Part shown: positions 1 through 5,506 of the stretch, in pieces
Layout: every line of letters starts with the position of its first letter
Numbering within the stretch: the stretch's first letter is position 1
NCBI GenBank assembly: GCA_030587435.1
Contig: JAUQZC010000034.1
Span: 1 to 5,831 of the forward strand
Direction: 5' to 3'
DNA length: 5,831 nucleotides
Source: Candidatus Baldrarchaeota archaeon
Lineage (GTDB): Archaea > Asgardarchaeota > Baldrarchaeia > Baldrarchaeales > DXJG01
Program-made: the position numbers and the translations under genes
Notes under the pieces: generated by a model
Databases searched by the model: none
What the model saw: only the letters and a program-made list of their open reading frames with translations
Told to the model about the DNA's origin: nothing

Positions 1-533
1 ACCAAAGAACCATGCAGCATTGCCTGAACAAGTTTCCCCAAACTAGCAGTCTTATGAACAAAAATAACACTTTCCAAACCTGCACGAGCAGCATAAGCCG
101 CTTGAGCAACACCAGCATTACCAGTTGAATAACCAACAATAGTCTTAACACCAAGCTCCAACGCCCTAGAAATAGCCGCAGAAGCCCCCCTATCTTTAAA
201 AGAACCCGTAGGATTACAGCAGTCAAGCTTCAAATACAAAAATTTTAGACCTAACTTTTCAGCCAATTTTTCGGACCTAATTAATGGTGTACCGCCCTCT
301 CCAATTGAAACAATCTTAGATTCGTCTACAACAGGTAAAAATTCTTTATAACGCCACATATTAAAAGGTCTTCTAGCTAAAAGTTCTTTATTAACAATGT
401 CAGCAATAATATCATAGTCTAAAATATAATCTAAGGAACTACCGCATTTTTCGCAAAAAGATAAGATTTCATCAGACGGATATTCAGTACCGCATTTAAT
501 GCATTTCAAACATAATATCCTTTCTTTCTTCAA
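1..533 (-). CDS. thrC: Threonine synthase, N-terminal part (cut by left edge)
   Basis: Threonine synthase converts O-phosphohomoserine to threonine in the cytoplasm using pyridoxal phosphate (PLP), the last step of threonine synthesis. About 177 residues are visible; the family usually has 350-450, so the C-terminal half lies beyond the left edge. Residues 11-30 form a zinc ribbon with CIKC (11-14) and CEKC (27-30), usual in archaeal members. IGEGGTPL (77-84) is the family's early motif. NPTGSFKDRG (107-116) carries the Schiff-base lysine K113, and STGNAG (136-141) is the PLP phosphate-binding loop. The TTG start at 533 is chosen because GGAGG (545-541) lies 7 bases before it and an in-frame TAA lies directly upstream at 539-537. 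A second TTG at 509 has only a weaker AAAGG in front. The coding strand favours T-ended codons. Cysteate synthase is a close relative, but the SLGKLVQAMLHGS stretch (165-176) and the ribbon favour threonine synthase. Confidence 0.9.
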   Translation of the reverse strand, partial: MKKERILCLKCIKCGTEYPSDEILSFCEKCGSSLDYILDYDIIADIVNKELLARRPFNMWRYKEFLPVVDESKIVSIGEGGTPLIRSEKLAEKLGLKFLYLKLDCCNPTGSFKDRGASAAISRALELGVKTIVGYSTGNAGVAQAAYAARAGLESVIFVHKTASLGKLVQAMLHGSL

Positions 534-540
534 GGTTTAA

Positions 541-545
541 CCTCC
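541..545 (-). promoter_or_regulatory. Shine-Dalgarno site of thrC
   Basis: GGAGG on the minus strand lies 7 bases upstream of the TTG at 533 and settles the start choice. Its AGGT can also pair with the ACCU just before the TTG (loop UAA), so the site may be partly masked in the mRNA. Confidence 0.7.
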
Positions 546-645
546 AACATGCTACACTAACTTAGCAAACTATGTCTTACTAAATTGGCATTGAGCGAAT
601 TAATGTTTATTGTTTGCTTTCTCCGTGTTATTTTCATTTCGCAAT

Positions 646-653
646 AATATATA
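646..653 (-). promoter_or_regulatory. TATA box, likely promoter of thrC
   Basis: TATATATT reads on the minus strand, preceded by A-rich sequence (AAAAGAG, a few bases upstream) that could serve as a TFB-binding element. Archaeal transcription usually starts about 25 bases downstream, here near 625. That gives thrC its own promoter and a leader of about 90 bases. The leader contains AGCAAAC (positions 618-612) and GTTTGCT (570-564), which could pair across a 41-base loop. Confidence 0.5.
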
Positions 654-689
654 CTAACTCTTTTAAATTGGTTGAAGAACTCTAAACAT

Positions 690-706
690 AGCTGGAAATC
701 CTAGCT
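690..706. repeat. Short imperfect hairpin between glycosylase and thrC genes
   Basis: AGCTGG and CCTAGCT can form a 6-bp stem with one bulged base and a 4-base loop. No clear T-tract follows on the minus strand, so it is not a convincing terminator for the glycosylase gene. The rest of the gap between 654 and 780 shows no gene or RNA that I can support. Confidence 0.25.
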
Positions 707-780
707 TTAACTGCAATTATCCCTGATTTTTAACAATTCTTTCATTAAATTCTTGTAGGTATGGAGATTTTAAGAGGGTT

Positions 781-1425
781 TCAGGGTTTTGCTGACTTAT
801 TTTTACTTCTAGTTCCCATGGGTCTACCTCTTAATTTCGAGACGTAGGGATTATCTTTGATGTAGAATCTCCATGGTTTGTCTAGTCCAACCTTTATTCC
901 GATTCTAGAAGAAACTCCAATTTCAAACTTAGGGTACTTATCGTAATTTGATACAAAAAGAATGTCGTCTTTAGTCATATCAATGCCATTTAATTCCTTC
1001 GTTATGTTAAATGCCATTGTAAGTTTTCCAGGACCATTAGTCAAATTTCTAGCATCTTTTTTCCCTCTAAACTTCATCATTTTCTCAATACCATACACTG
1101 GTTCAACAGCTCTAATTAAAACGGCAGCAGGAACACCTTCAGGTTCGGTAACAATATTTAAACAATGATACATTCCATAAGTGAAATATACATAGGCAAC
1201 CCCAGGTTTACCAAACATAACCCTATTTCTAGGAGTTAAACCGCGGTAGGCGTGACTAGCAGGATCGTCTTCACCCCGATAGGCTTCAACTTCAACAATA
1301 ACACCAGCCACAAAACTATTATCGGGGAATCTTCTAACAAGAAGTTTACCTAAAAGATCTTTAGCTACGTCAATCGTATATCTTTCATAAAATGAACGGG
1401 GAAGTGGTTTTAAATCGATACTCAC
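781..1425 (-). CDS. 3-methyladenine DNA glycosylase (AAG/MPG family)
   Basis: This base-excision repair enzyme flips out and removes alkylated purines such as 3-methyladenine, and often hypoxanthine. Numbering from the upstream TTG at 1440 (219 residues), the family landmarks are present: PRSFYER and LLGK (14-32), VEVEAYRGEDDPASH (49-63), TPRNRVMFGKPG (69-80), YVYFTYGMYHCLNI (83-96), LIRAVEP (108-114) and NGPGKL (135-140). By alignment with human AAG, E52 is the catalytic glutamate, and Y54, H63 and Y85 match the base-stacking residues Y127, H136 and Y159; N95 matches N169. The length is normal for the short archaeal and bacterial forms. I place the start at the GTG at 1425, because GGAG (1438-1435) sits 9 bases upstream; the TTG at 1440 would add five residues and has only a purine-rich stretch in front. 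The gene is divergent from the rightward genes. A 247-base gap and a separate promoter argue against a tight operon with thrC. Confidence 0.93.
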   Translation of the reverse strand: MSIDLKPLPRSFYERYTIDVAKDLLGKLLVRRFPDNSFVAGVIVEVEAYRGEDDPASHAYRGLTPRNRVMFGKPGVAYVYFTYGMYHCLNIVTEPEGVPAAVLIRAVEPVYGIEKMMKFRGKKDARNLTNGPGKLTMAFNITKELNGIDMTKDDILFVSNYDKYPKFEIGVSSRIGIKVGLDKPWRFYIKDNPYVSKLRGRPMGTRSKNKSAKP

Positions 1426-1469
1426 TTTATTCAACTCCAAACTGCTCTCTACGGTCTAGTTTCAATTTC

Positions 1470-1477
1470 AAAATAAA
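1470..1477 (-). promoter_or_regulatory. Possible TATA box for the glycosylase gene
   Basis: TTTATTTT on the minus strand would place transcription start near 1449, about 10-25 bases before the candidate start codons at 1440 and 1425. The match to the archaeal consensus is moderate in AT-rich surroundings. Confidence 0.35.
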
Positions 1478-1490
1478 GGATTGCCAGATC

Positions 1491-1510
1491 TTAGATTTAC
1501 GTAAACTTAA
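1491..1510. repeat. Near-palindrome, possible operator
   Basis: TTAGATTTACGTAAACTTAA has a perfect 10-bp core (TTTACGTAAA, 1496-1505), and three more matching pairs outside two mismatched ones. It lies just upstream of the candidate TATA box of the glycosylase gene, where a transcription factor could bind. Function is inferred only from shape and position. Confidence 0.35.
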
Positions 1511-1515
1511 AGATG

Positions 1516-1534
1516 CAAATAATAAGCGAAGCTT
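1516..1534 (-). terminator. Possible terminator downstream of the small RNA
   Basis: On the minus strand AAGC-TTC-GCTT (1534-1524) is followed by ATTATTT. It lies about 20 bases beyond the D box of the candidate RNA. The stem is only 4 bp, so this is weak. Confidence 0.25.
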
Positions 1535-1550
1535 TTATCTGTTAGGTATT

Positions 1551-1620
1551 ATTTTCAGCTACCCCAGGGTTTAAGTCATTCACGACTTGTGTCCCTTGAG
1601 GTGACTCTCATCATCAAAAT
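1551..1620 (-). ncRNA. Candidate C/D box small RNA guiding 23S rRNA 2'-O-methylation
   Basis: On the minus strand, ATGATGA (1614-1608) matches the C box RUGAUGA, and CTGA (1558-1555) matches the D box 50 bases later, giving the usual archaeal size of about 60-70 nt. GTGAATGA (1583-1576) could be a degenerate C' box. Flanking TATTT and AAATA can form the short terminal stem. The decisive sign is the guide directly before the D box (1569-1559, CCCTGGGGTAG). It is complementary to CUACCCCAGGG, which I recall as a conserved archaeal 23S rRNA segment in the peptidyl-transferase region, just before GAUAACAGG. By the fifth-base rule the methylated nucleotide would be the C equivalent to E. coli position 2441. 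No clear D' box or second target is recognised. The RNA would act with L7Ae, Nop5 and fibrillarin. Box matches and the rRNA complementarity are seen or recalled; expression is inferred. Confidence 0.6.
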
Positions 1621-1639
1621 AAATAGTTTCGTAATCTTA

Positions 1640-1647
1640 ATTTAATT
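1640..1647 (-). promoter_or_regulatory. Possible TATA box for the C/D box RNA
   Basis: AATTAAAT on the minus strand is centred about 25 bases upstream of 1618, the expected 5' end just before the C box. The spacing fits well, but the element is common in AT-rich DNA. Confidence 0.35.
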
Positions 1648-1820
1648 CTTACGCGATGGTTTTAAACTATTAGAAAATTTTCCTTCTACAAGACATGTTA
1701 CTTTCCAAATACATTATTGTATTATTTCATGGTATTTCGAGCGTATTTGTAATGGAAAATAACAGAATTACCTCGATAATTGTTTTATATTTCTTACGAA
1801 AACTATTTTACTTCCTACTA

Positions 1821-1828
1821 TTATATAA
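1821..1828 (+). promoter_or_regulatory. TATA box for the unknown gene and BsuPI-like gene
   Basis: TTATATAA is a near-consensus archaeal TATA element. Transcription would start near 1849, giving a leader of only about 8 bases before the ATG at 1857. A second candidate, TTTTATAT at 1783-1790, would give a leader of about 45 bases that includes the GGTG ribosome site. Confidence 0.5.
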
Positions 1829-1856
1829 TTACGTGAGAGATTCGGGTGTAAAGTTG

Positions 1857-2957
1857 ATGTTCTGGGTTAGCAAAAAACAAGGGTACGAAGTGTATTCGTC
1901 AGAGAGATCGTTCTACGCGTCAATAGATAAATATACAAGTCTGGCTGTAATAAAGGAAGATTCTCATACTATTTTTATCCTTAAAAAGGATTTAGTCAAC
2001 TATAAAATTCATGTTCATGCTTCCGAAGCACCCATGTCAAATATTTTAAGTTCAGAGCAAGAACCTTGGGAAACAGTCATAGCACATTCAGAAATACTTG
2101 AAAAAGAAGTATTTCCACTTGTAGACATATTAAAGAAGGTTTTTGGCAAGTCTAAGAAGTTCAAGCTTAAATTAGTTAGGCTATGTGTTGGTTCCGACTT
2201 CACAGATTACGTGACAATTGATGAATCCGATTTAACAAGGCAAGGTGTAGACCCGTCTCTCGAAGGACTAAAAACGTTTTTCCAAGCAAATAAAGATATT
2301 ATAATCGGCTTTATGGTTAGAAAATATGATCCTCGCCAAGGAAACCTAACGTTTCTTGAATGTCTTACCAGATATCCTGCAAGAGAAATTTACTCACTTA
2401 AACTAACAATTTTAACAAATATTGCTCAACGAGGAACCTACACATTAAAGTACCAGAAGCCTTTTGGACTACAAAAATATATCATAATAGATGCGAAGGA
2501 AATAACAGAAAAAATCATTAAACTACTTTTCATGCTAGGGGTAAACTGGTCAACAATAATATTGAGAAGATCGTATGGAATTAAAGATTGGACCAAAGCA
2601 GAAGTACAAGAAGATGAAAACAAGCTTAGAAACTTTTTGAAGGTAAAATATCCTCAACTTGCATCAGAGGATATAGAGCAGATATTAAGAGCAGCAGAGG
2701 AACACGGACTCTCCTTTGAAGGAATCGTTCTAACAGCAGAGATACTAACACATCAAAAATCGATGAAAGACCACTTAAACGAATACGAGGAATTTTATCC
2801 ATCGAAGATCGATATTACTGCTGCAGTAAGTTTAGCAGCAGATCTCTGCGGCGCACAGCGATCTTCAAATATGAAAGTTGATCCTAGAGTTGAAGAAAGG
2901 AAAAAGGAGTTCATAAAGTTTTTTGATAAATTACTAGGACTTCACACGGAAAGCTAA
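1857..2957 (+). CDS. Protein of unknown function, 366 residues
   Basis: I do not recognise this family. The protein looks soluble, with no signal peptide or membrane segment from the chosen start. The N-terminal two thirds read as mixed alpha/beta. The stretch around residues 190-270 alternates strands and helices (for example YSLKLTILTNIAQRGTY, KYIIIDAKEITEKIIKLLF). The C-terminal third is charged and helical, including SEDIEQILRAAEEHG and a lysine/glutamate-rich tail, so it may mediate protein contacts. No cysteine cluster, nucleotide-binding loop or classic catalytic motif is evident. The ATG at 1857 is chosen because GGTG (1845-1848) lies 8 bases before it and a TATA box at 1821-1828 falls inside the longer reading frame; a TTG at 1854 is possible. 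An ATG at 1695 would add 54 hydrophobic residues but has no ribosome site. The next gene begins 17 bases after the stop, suggesting cotranscription. Confidence 0.75.
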   Translation: MFWVSKKQGYEVYSSERSFYASIDKYTSLAVIKEDSHTIFILKKDLVNYKIHVHASEAPMSNILSSEQEPWETVIAHSEILEKEVFPLVDILKKVFGKSKKFKLKLVRLCVGSDFTDYVTIDESDLTRQGVDPSLEGLKTFFQANKDIIIGFMVRKYDPRQGNLTFLECLTRYPAREIYSLKLTILTNIAQRGTYTLKYQKPFGLQKYIIIDAKEITEKIIKLLFMLGVNWSTIILRRSYGIKDWTKAEVQEDENKLRNFLKVKYPQLASEDIEQILRAAEEHGLSFEGIVLTAEILTHQKSMKDHLNEYEEFYPSKIDITAAVSLAADLCGAQRSSNMKVDPRVEERKKEFIKFFDKLLGLHTES

Positions 2958-2974
2958 TTTTAGGAGTTAGCAAA

Positions 2975-3367
2975 TTGATAGAAGCATTTCTGAAAATTAA
3001 AGAGAGACGATTTAGAGTAGGTGAAGTCCTCTCTTTTTCCTTAGAAATATCAAATACACAAGACAAAACACTTAAACTCTTTTTCCCCACCTCAAAAATA
3101 TATGATTTCGCGGTTTACGATGAAAGTGGCAAAGAAGTTTATAGATGGAGCAGAAATAAACTGTTTACACAGGTAATTACAAGAATCGTTTTAAAACCAA
3201 AGGAAACTAAAGTATTCAGCTTGGAATGGGATCAAAAAGTTAGATTCGGGGAAAAAGCAAAACCCGGAAAATATCAGATAATAGGTGAGGTAGGGCCCTT
3301 TTGGCTAGAAGATAAAAAAGAGAAACTAATTGTCAAAACACTTTCATTAAACGTTGAAATCATTTAG
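2975..3367 (+). CDS. BsuPI-like intracellular proteinase inhibitor domain protein
   Basis: A 130-residue, strand-rich protein resembling the BsuPI family of intracellular proteinase inhibitors, first described in Bacillus. The visible signature includes a short N-terminal strand pair and FSLEISNTQDKTLKLFFPTS (21-40), then IYDFAVYDESGKEVYRWS (42-59), LFTQVITRIVLKPKET (63-78), the LEWDQK segment (83-88) and PGKYQIIGEVG (97-107). This order (F/N-rich strand, YDF…G.EV.RWS, LF.Q, L.P.E, W, G.Y) is that of the family. No signal peptide is present, so it should be cytoplasmic. The start is TTG, with GGAG (2963-2966) 8 bases upstream. It follows the unknown gene by 17 bases and is probably in the same operon. 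Whether it inhibits a protease or simply uses the Ig-like fold for binding is not shown. In archaea the role is unestablished, and the upstream gene product is a natural candidate partner. Confidence 0.75.
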   Translation: MIEAFLKIKERRFRVGEVLSFSLEISNTQDKTLKLFFPTSKIYDFAVYDESGKEVYRWSRNKLFTQVITRIVLKPKETKVFSLEWDQKVRFGEKAKPGKYQIIGEVGPFWLEDKKEKLIVKTLSLNVEII

Positions 3368-3393
3368 GAAATCTCCTTTTATAGGATACAAAC

Positions 3394-3461
3394 ACTTTAG
3401 TAGCAATTCTTGTAAAGTATGTCATCCGATTTCGCTAAAATTTATAATTGCTAATTAAAGT
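3394..3461. repeat. Long imperfect inverted repeat upstream of the RACo gene
   Basis: ACTTTAgTAGCAATT (3394-3408) can pair with AATTGCTAatTAAAGT (3446-3461). That gives 14 pairs with one small internal bulge (g against at) and a 37-base loop. The right arm includes a TATA-like TTTATAAT (3441-3448). It may be a regulatory site, a structured leader or chance in AT-rich DNA. Confidence 0.4.
3441..3448 (+). promoter_or_regulatory. Upstream candidate TATA box for the RACo gene
   Basis: TTTATAAT preceded by AAAA fits an archaeal promoter and would start transcription near 3469, leaving a leader of about 75 bases before the GTG at 3543. It overlaps the right arm of the inverted repeat, and the tandem AAGTAACA repeat would lie at its transcription start. 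Confidence 0.35.
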
Positions 3462-3477
3462 AACATGAAGTAACACT
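3458..3477 (+). repeat. Tandem AAGTAACA repeat, one helical turn apart
   Basis: AAGTAACA occurs at 3458-3465 and again at 3468-3475, exactly 10 bases apart, so both copies face the same side of the helix. Such an arrangement is typical of a site bound by a dimeric or cooperative regulator. It lies about 40 bases upstream of the downstream TATA candidate of the RACo gene. Confidence 0.35.
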
Positions 3478-3515
3478 CATCTATTCACTAATGCAGATTG
3501 CGCACTGTACAAACA

Positions 3516-3523
3516 AATATAAA
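3516..3523 (+). promoter_or_regulatory. Downstream candidate TATA box for the RACo gene
   Basis: AATATAAA lies about 25 bases upstream of the GTG at 3543. Transcription from it would begin at or very near the start codon, giving a leaderless mRNA. This fits the absence of a clear Shine-Dalgarno site before that GTG. Confidence 0.4.
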
Positions 3524-3542
3524 GGTTTAAACAGAGTTTGCG

Positions 3543-5459
3543 GTGAGAAAATTGCCAAGAAAAGTGCAAATAGTATTTGAACCAGACGGATTAAGAAGCA
3601 ATGTAAATCCCGGTGTCACTATTCTTGAGGCAGCAAAAATTTGCGGTATTAAAATTCGGTCCGAGTGTGGCGGTCATGGGTTTTGTGGCAAATGTAAAGT
3701 GATTGCTAAAACACCTGAAGGCTTAACAAGCTTATCGGAGAGGGAAAAGGAATTATTATCCAATCAAGAGATTAAAAAGGGCTATAGACTTGCTTGTCAA
3801 GCATACATAAAAGGAAACACTGTGATCTACGTCCCCGAGGAAAGTAGGATCACCAAAAGAAAAACCTTGATTGAAGGAGTAATGCAAGAAGTCGAAATAT
3901 CTCCTCTTGTCGAAAAATTTTACATAATAATACCTAAACCATCTCTCCAAGACTTAAGAACAGATTTTGATCGAATGACGGAGTCTTTGAAAGACATTTA
4001 CAATTTAGAAGGTCTAGAAATTCCTCTCGAGTTACTGAAAACGTTGCCATTAAAGCTTAGAGACGCAGATTGGAAAGTTACAGCTACAATCTGGAACAGG
4101 AAAAGAATAATATCTGTTGAGCCTGGAAATACAACTCAAAAACTCTATGGAATAGCCATAGATATCGGAACATCAAAAATTATAGGATATCTCGTCAATC
4201 TTCTAGGTGGGAAGGTTGTAGCAACACATTTCATCGAAAATCCTCAGATAATTTACGGTGAAGACATTATCTCAAGAATTTCACATGTAATGAAAAATCC
4301 CCAAACTCTTGAGGAAATTCATTCACTAGCAATTAAAGCCATAAATGAAATTATTCTTAAATGCTGCGAAAAAGCTGACATTGAACAAACAGATATTTAT
4401 GAGGCTGTTGTAGTTGGAAACACAGCCATGCACCACTTCTTCCTAAGCATTAATCCAAAATATCTAGCCTTGTCCCCCTATGTTCCTGCCATAGGAAATT
4501 CGGTAAATGTAGAAGCCAGAGAATTAAAAATTAACATTTGTCCCCACGGAAACGTTCATGTTTTACCAGTTATTGCAGACTTTGTAGGTGCAGACGCTGT
4601 TGGCGATATTTTGGCAACAAAAATTTTTGAGGCAGAAAAGATATGTTTAACAATAGATATTGGGACGAACACTGAAATTGTGCTTGGAAATAAAGATGAG
4701 TTATTCACAACCTCATGTGCATCGGGTCCAGCTTTTGAAGGTATGCATATAACTCATGGTATGAAAGCTGTTGAAGGCGCCATAGAAAAGGTTAAGATAG
4801 ATCCTGAAACATTCGAAGTGCACTATGAGACAATCGGAAACACAGAACCAGTAGGGATATGCGGTTCAGCTATGGTTGACATAGTTGCTGAAATGTTAAA
4901 AACAGGATTAATAGACCGCACAGGAAAGTTTAATGTCAATAAAAGCACAGAACGTTTTCAAAAAGTAAATAATGAATACGTTTTCGTAATCGCGAAACCT
5001 AATGAAACACGATCTGGAACTCCAATTATAGTAACCCAGAAAGACATAAGGGAAATTCAGCTGGCAAAAGCAGCTATTCATACAGGATTCTCCATACTTA
5101 TGAGAAAAAGAGGTGTTTCCACCAGTCTTATCGATAAGATATTCGTTGCAGGTGCCTTTGGAAATTATCTAAACATCGAAAACTCGATTATAATCGGTTT
5201 ATTGCCGGATGTGCCTCCTAGCAAAGTAAAGTTTGTAGGGAATGCAGCAGGTTCAGGAGCAATAATGTCTCTAATATCTAAGAAAGAAAGAGAAAAAGCT
5301 AAGGAAATAGCGAAAAGAACGAAATATGTAGAATTAGCGATAGATCCAAGTTTTCACATGGAATTAGCAGCTTCGATGTATCTTCCCCACAAAAATCTTG
5401 ACGAATTTCCAACAGTTAAAAAACTCTTAGAGAAACGAGGATTAATAAAAGCAAGTTAA
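3543..5459 (+). CDS. RACo-type reductive activator of corrinoid proteins ([2Fe-2S]/ASKHA ATPase)
   Basis: RACo proteins use ATP and electrons to return inactive Co(II) corrinoid proteins to the active Co(I) state, keeping methyl-transfer systems (Wood-Ljungdahl corrinoid protein, methanol, methylamine or methoxyl methyltransferases) running. The 638 residues are full length. Residues 1-97 form a plant-type [2Fe-2S] ferredoxin domain with cysteines C42, C48, C51 and C85. Residues about 100-195 are the linker. An ASKHA ATPase fold follows, with phosphate motifs AIDIGTSK (205-212) and TIDIGTNTE (370-378), VVGNTAMHH (290-298), CASGPAFEG (392-400), GICGSA (438-443) and the nucleotide-site motif VAGAFGNYL (535-543). 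The GTG start has no obvious Shine-Dalgarno, but a TATA box about 25 bases upstream would make it leaderless; the TTG at 3552 is an alternative. fdhD follows after 47 bases. The corrinoid protein it serves is not in the window, so the exact pathway is open. Confidence 0.9.
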   Translation: MRKLPRKVQIVFEPDGLRSNVNPGVTILEAAKICGIKIRSECGGHGFCGKCKVIAKTPEGLTSLSEREKELLSNQEIKKGYRLACQAYIKGNTVIYVPEESRITKRKTLIEGVMQEVEISPLVEKFYIIIPKPSLQDLRTDFDRMTESLKDIYNLEGLEIPLELLKTLPLKLRDADWKVTATIWNRKRIISVEPGNTTQKLYGIAIDIGTSKIIGYLVNLLGGKVVATHFIENPQIIYGEDIISRISHVMKNPQTLEEIHSLAIKAINEIILKCCEKADIEQTDIYEAVVVGNTAMHHFFLSINPKYLALSPYVPAIGNSVNVEARELKINICPHGNVHVLPVIADFVGADAVGDILATKIFEAEKICLTIDIGTNTEIVLGNKDELFTTSCASGPAFEGMHITHGMKAVEGAIEKVKIDPETFEVHYETIGNTEPVGICGSAMVDIVAEMLKTGLIDRTGKFNVNKSTERFQKVNNEYVFVIAKPNETRSGTPIIVTQKDIREIQLAKAAIHTGFSILMRKRGVSTSLIDKIFVAGAFGNYLNIENSIIIGLLPDVPPSKVKFVGNAAGSGAIMSLISKKEREKAKEIAKRTKYVELAIDPSFHMELAASMYLPHKNLDEFPTVKKLLEKRGLIKAS

Positions 5460-5460
5460 C

Positions 5461-5490
5461 CTAAAACCAGTCTACAAGTTTTAGTTTCTT
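5461..5490 (+). terminator. Hairpin between the RACo gene and fdhD, weak terminator or attenuator
   Basis: CTAAAAC (5461-5467) and GTTTTAG (5478-5484) form a perfect 7-bp inverted repeat with a 10-base loop, followed by TTTCTT. It begins two bases after the RACo stop codon. The stem is AT-rich and fdhD starts just beyond, so partial read-through into fdhD is likely. Confidence 0.35.
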
Positions 5491-5492
5491 AA

Positions 5493-5499
5493 GAGGGGG
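5493..5499 (+). promoter_or_regulatory. Shine-Dalgarno site of fdhD
   Basis: The G-rich stretch GAGGGGG lies 7 bases before the ATG at 5507. It is a strong purine match, but not the GGAGG/GGTG form seen at the neighbouring genes. Confidence 0.55.
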
Positions 5500-5506
5500 C
5501 AAAATA

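Larger units (their letters stand above)
1441..1856. other. Divergent intergenic region between glycosylase and unknown gene
   Basis: About 416 bases lie between the two divergent genes. I read no convincing protein gene here. The region contains the candidate C/D box RNA (about 1551-1620, minus strand) with its own TATA-like element, a near-palindrome at 1491-1510, a small hairpin with a T-rich tail at 1516-1534, and promoter elements for both flanking genes. An open frame in phase with the 1857 gene reaches back to an ATG at 1695. Its AT-rich, hydrophobic translation (…LYFLRKLFYFLLLYNYV) and the lack of a ribosome site suggest it is not translated. Confidence 0.6.

Noticed and set aside
496..513. 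Mini-frame ATG…TAA just inside thrC on the minus strand
   Set aside because: It is out of frame with thrC, only five codons long, and overlaps the conserved zinc-ribbon coding region; most likely coincidence.
690..706. Hairpin as an intrinsic terminator or riboswitch
   Set aside because: The stem is short with a bulge, no T-tract follows on the minus strand, and no known riboswitch core is visible.
962..1168. Plus-strand open frame of 68 codons
   Set aside because: It lies entirely antisense to the well-conserved glycosylase gene and shows no recognisable family or ribosome site.
1557..1569. Plus-strand piece resembling 23S rRNA (AGCTACCCCAGGG), as a possible rRNA fragment
   Set aside because: The match stops after 13 bases and is not part of a longer rRNA-like stretch; it is better explained as the complement of a guide sequence in the minus-strand C/D RNA.
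1392..1574. Plus-strand open frame of 60 codons
   Set aside because: It begins antisense to the 5' end of the glycosylase gene and runs through its promoter and the candidate small RNA; no ribosome site or family signature.
2015..2623. Minus-strand open frames inside the unknown gene
   Set aside because: They are short antisense shadows of the 1857-2957 gene, with no initiation signals.
3756..3950. Minus-strand open frame inside the RACo gene
   Set aside because: It is antisense to a conserved coding region, in the linker after the ferredoxin domain.
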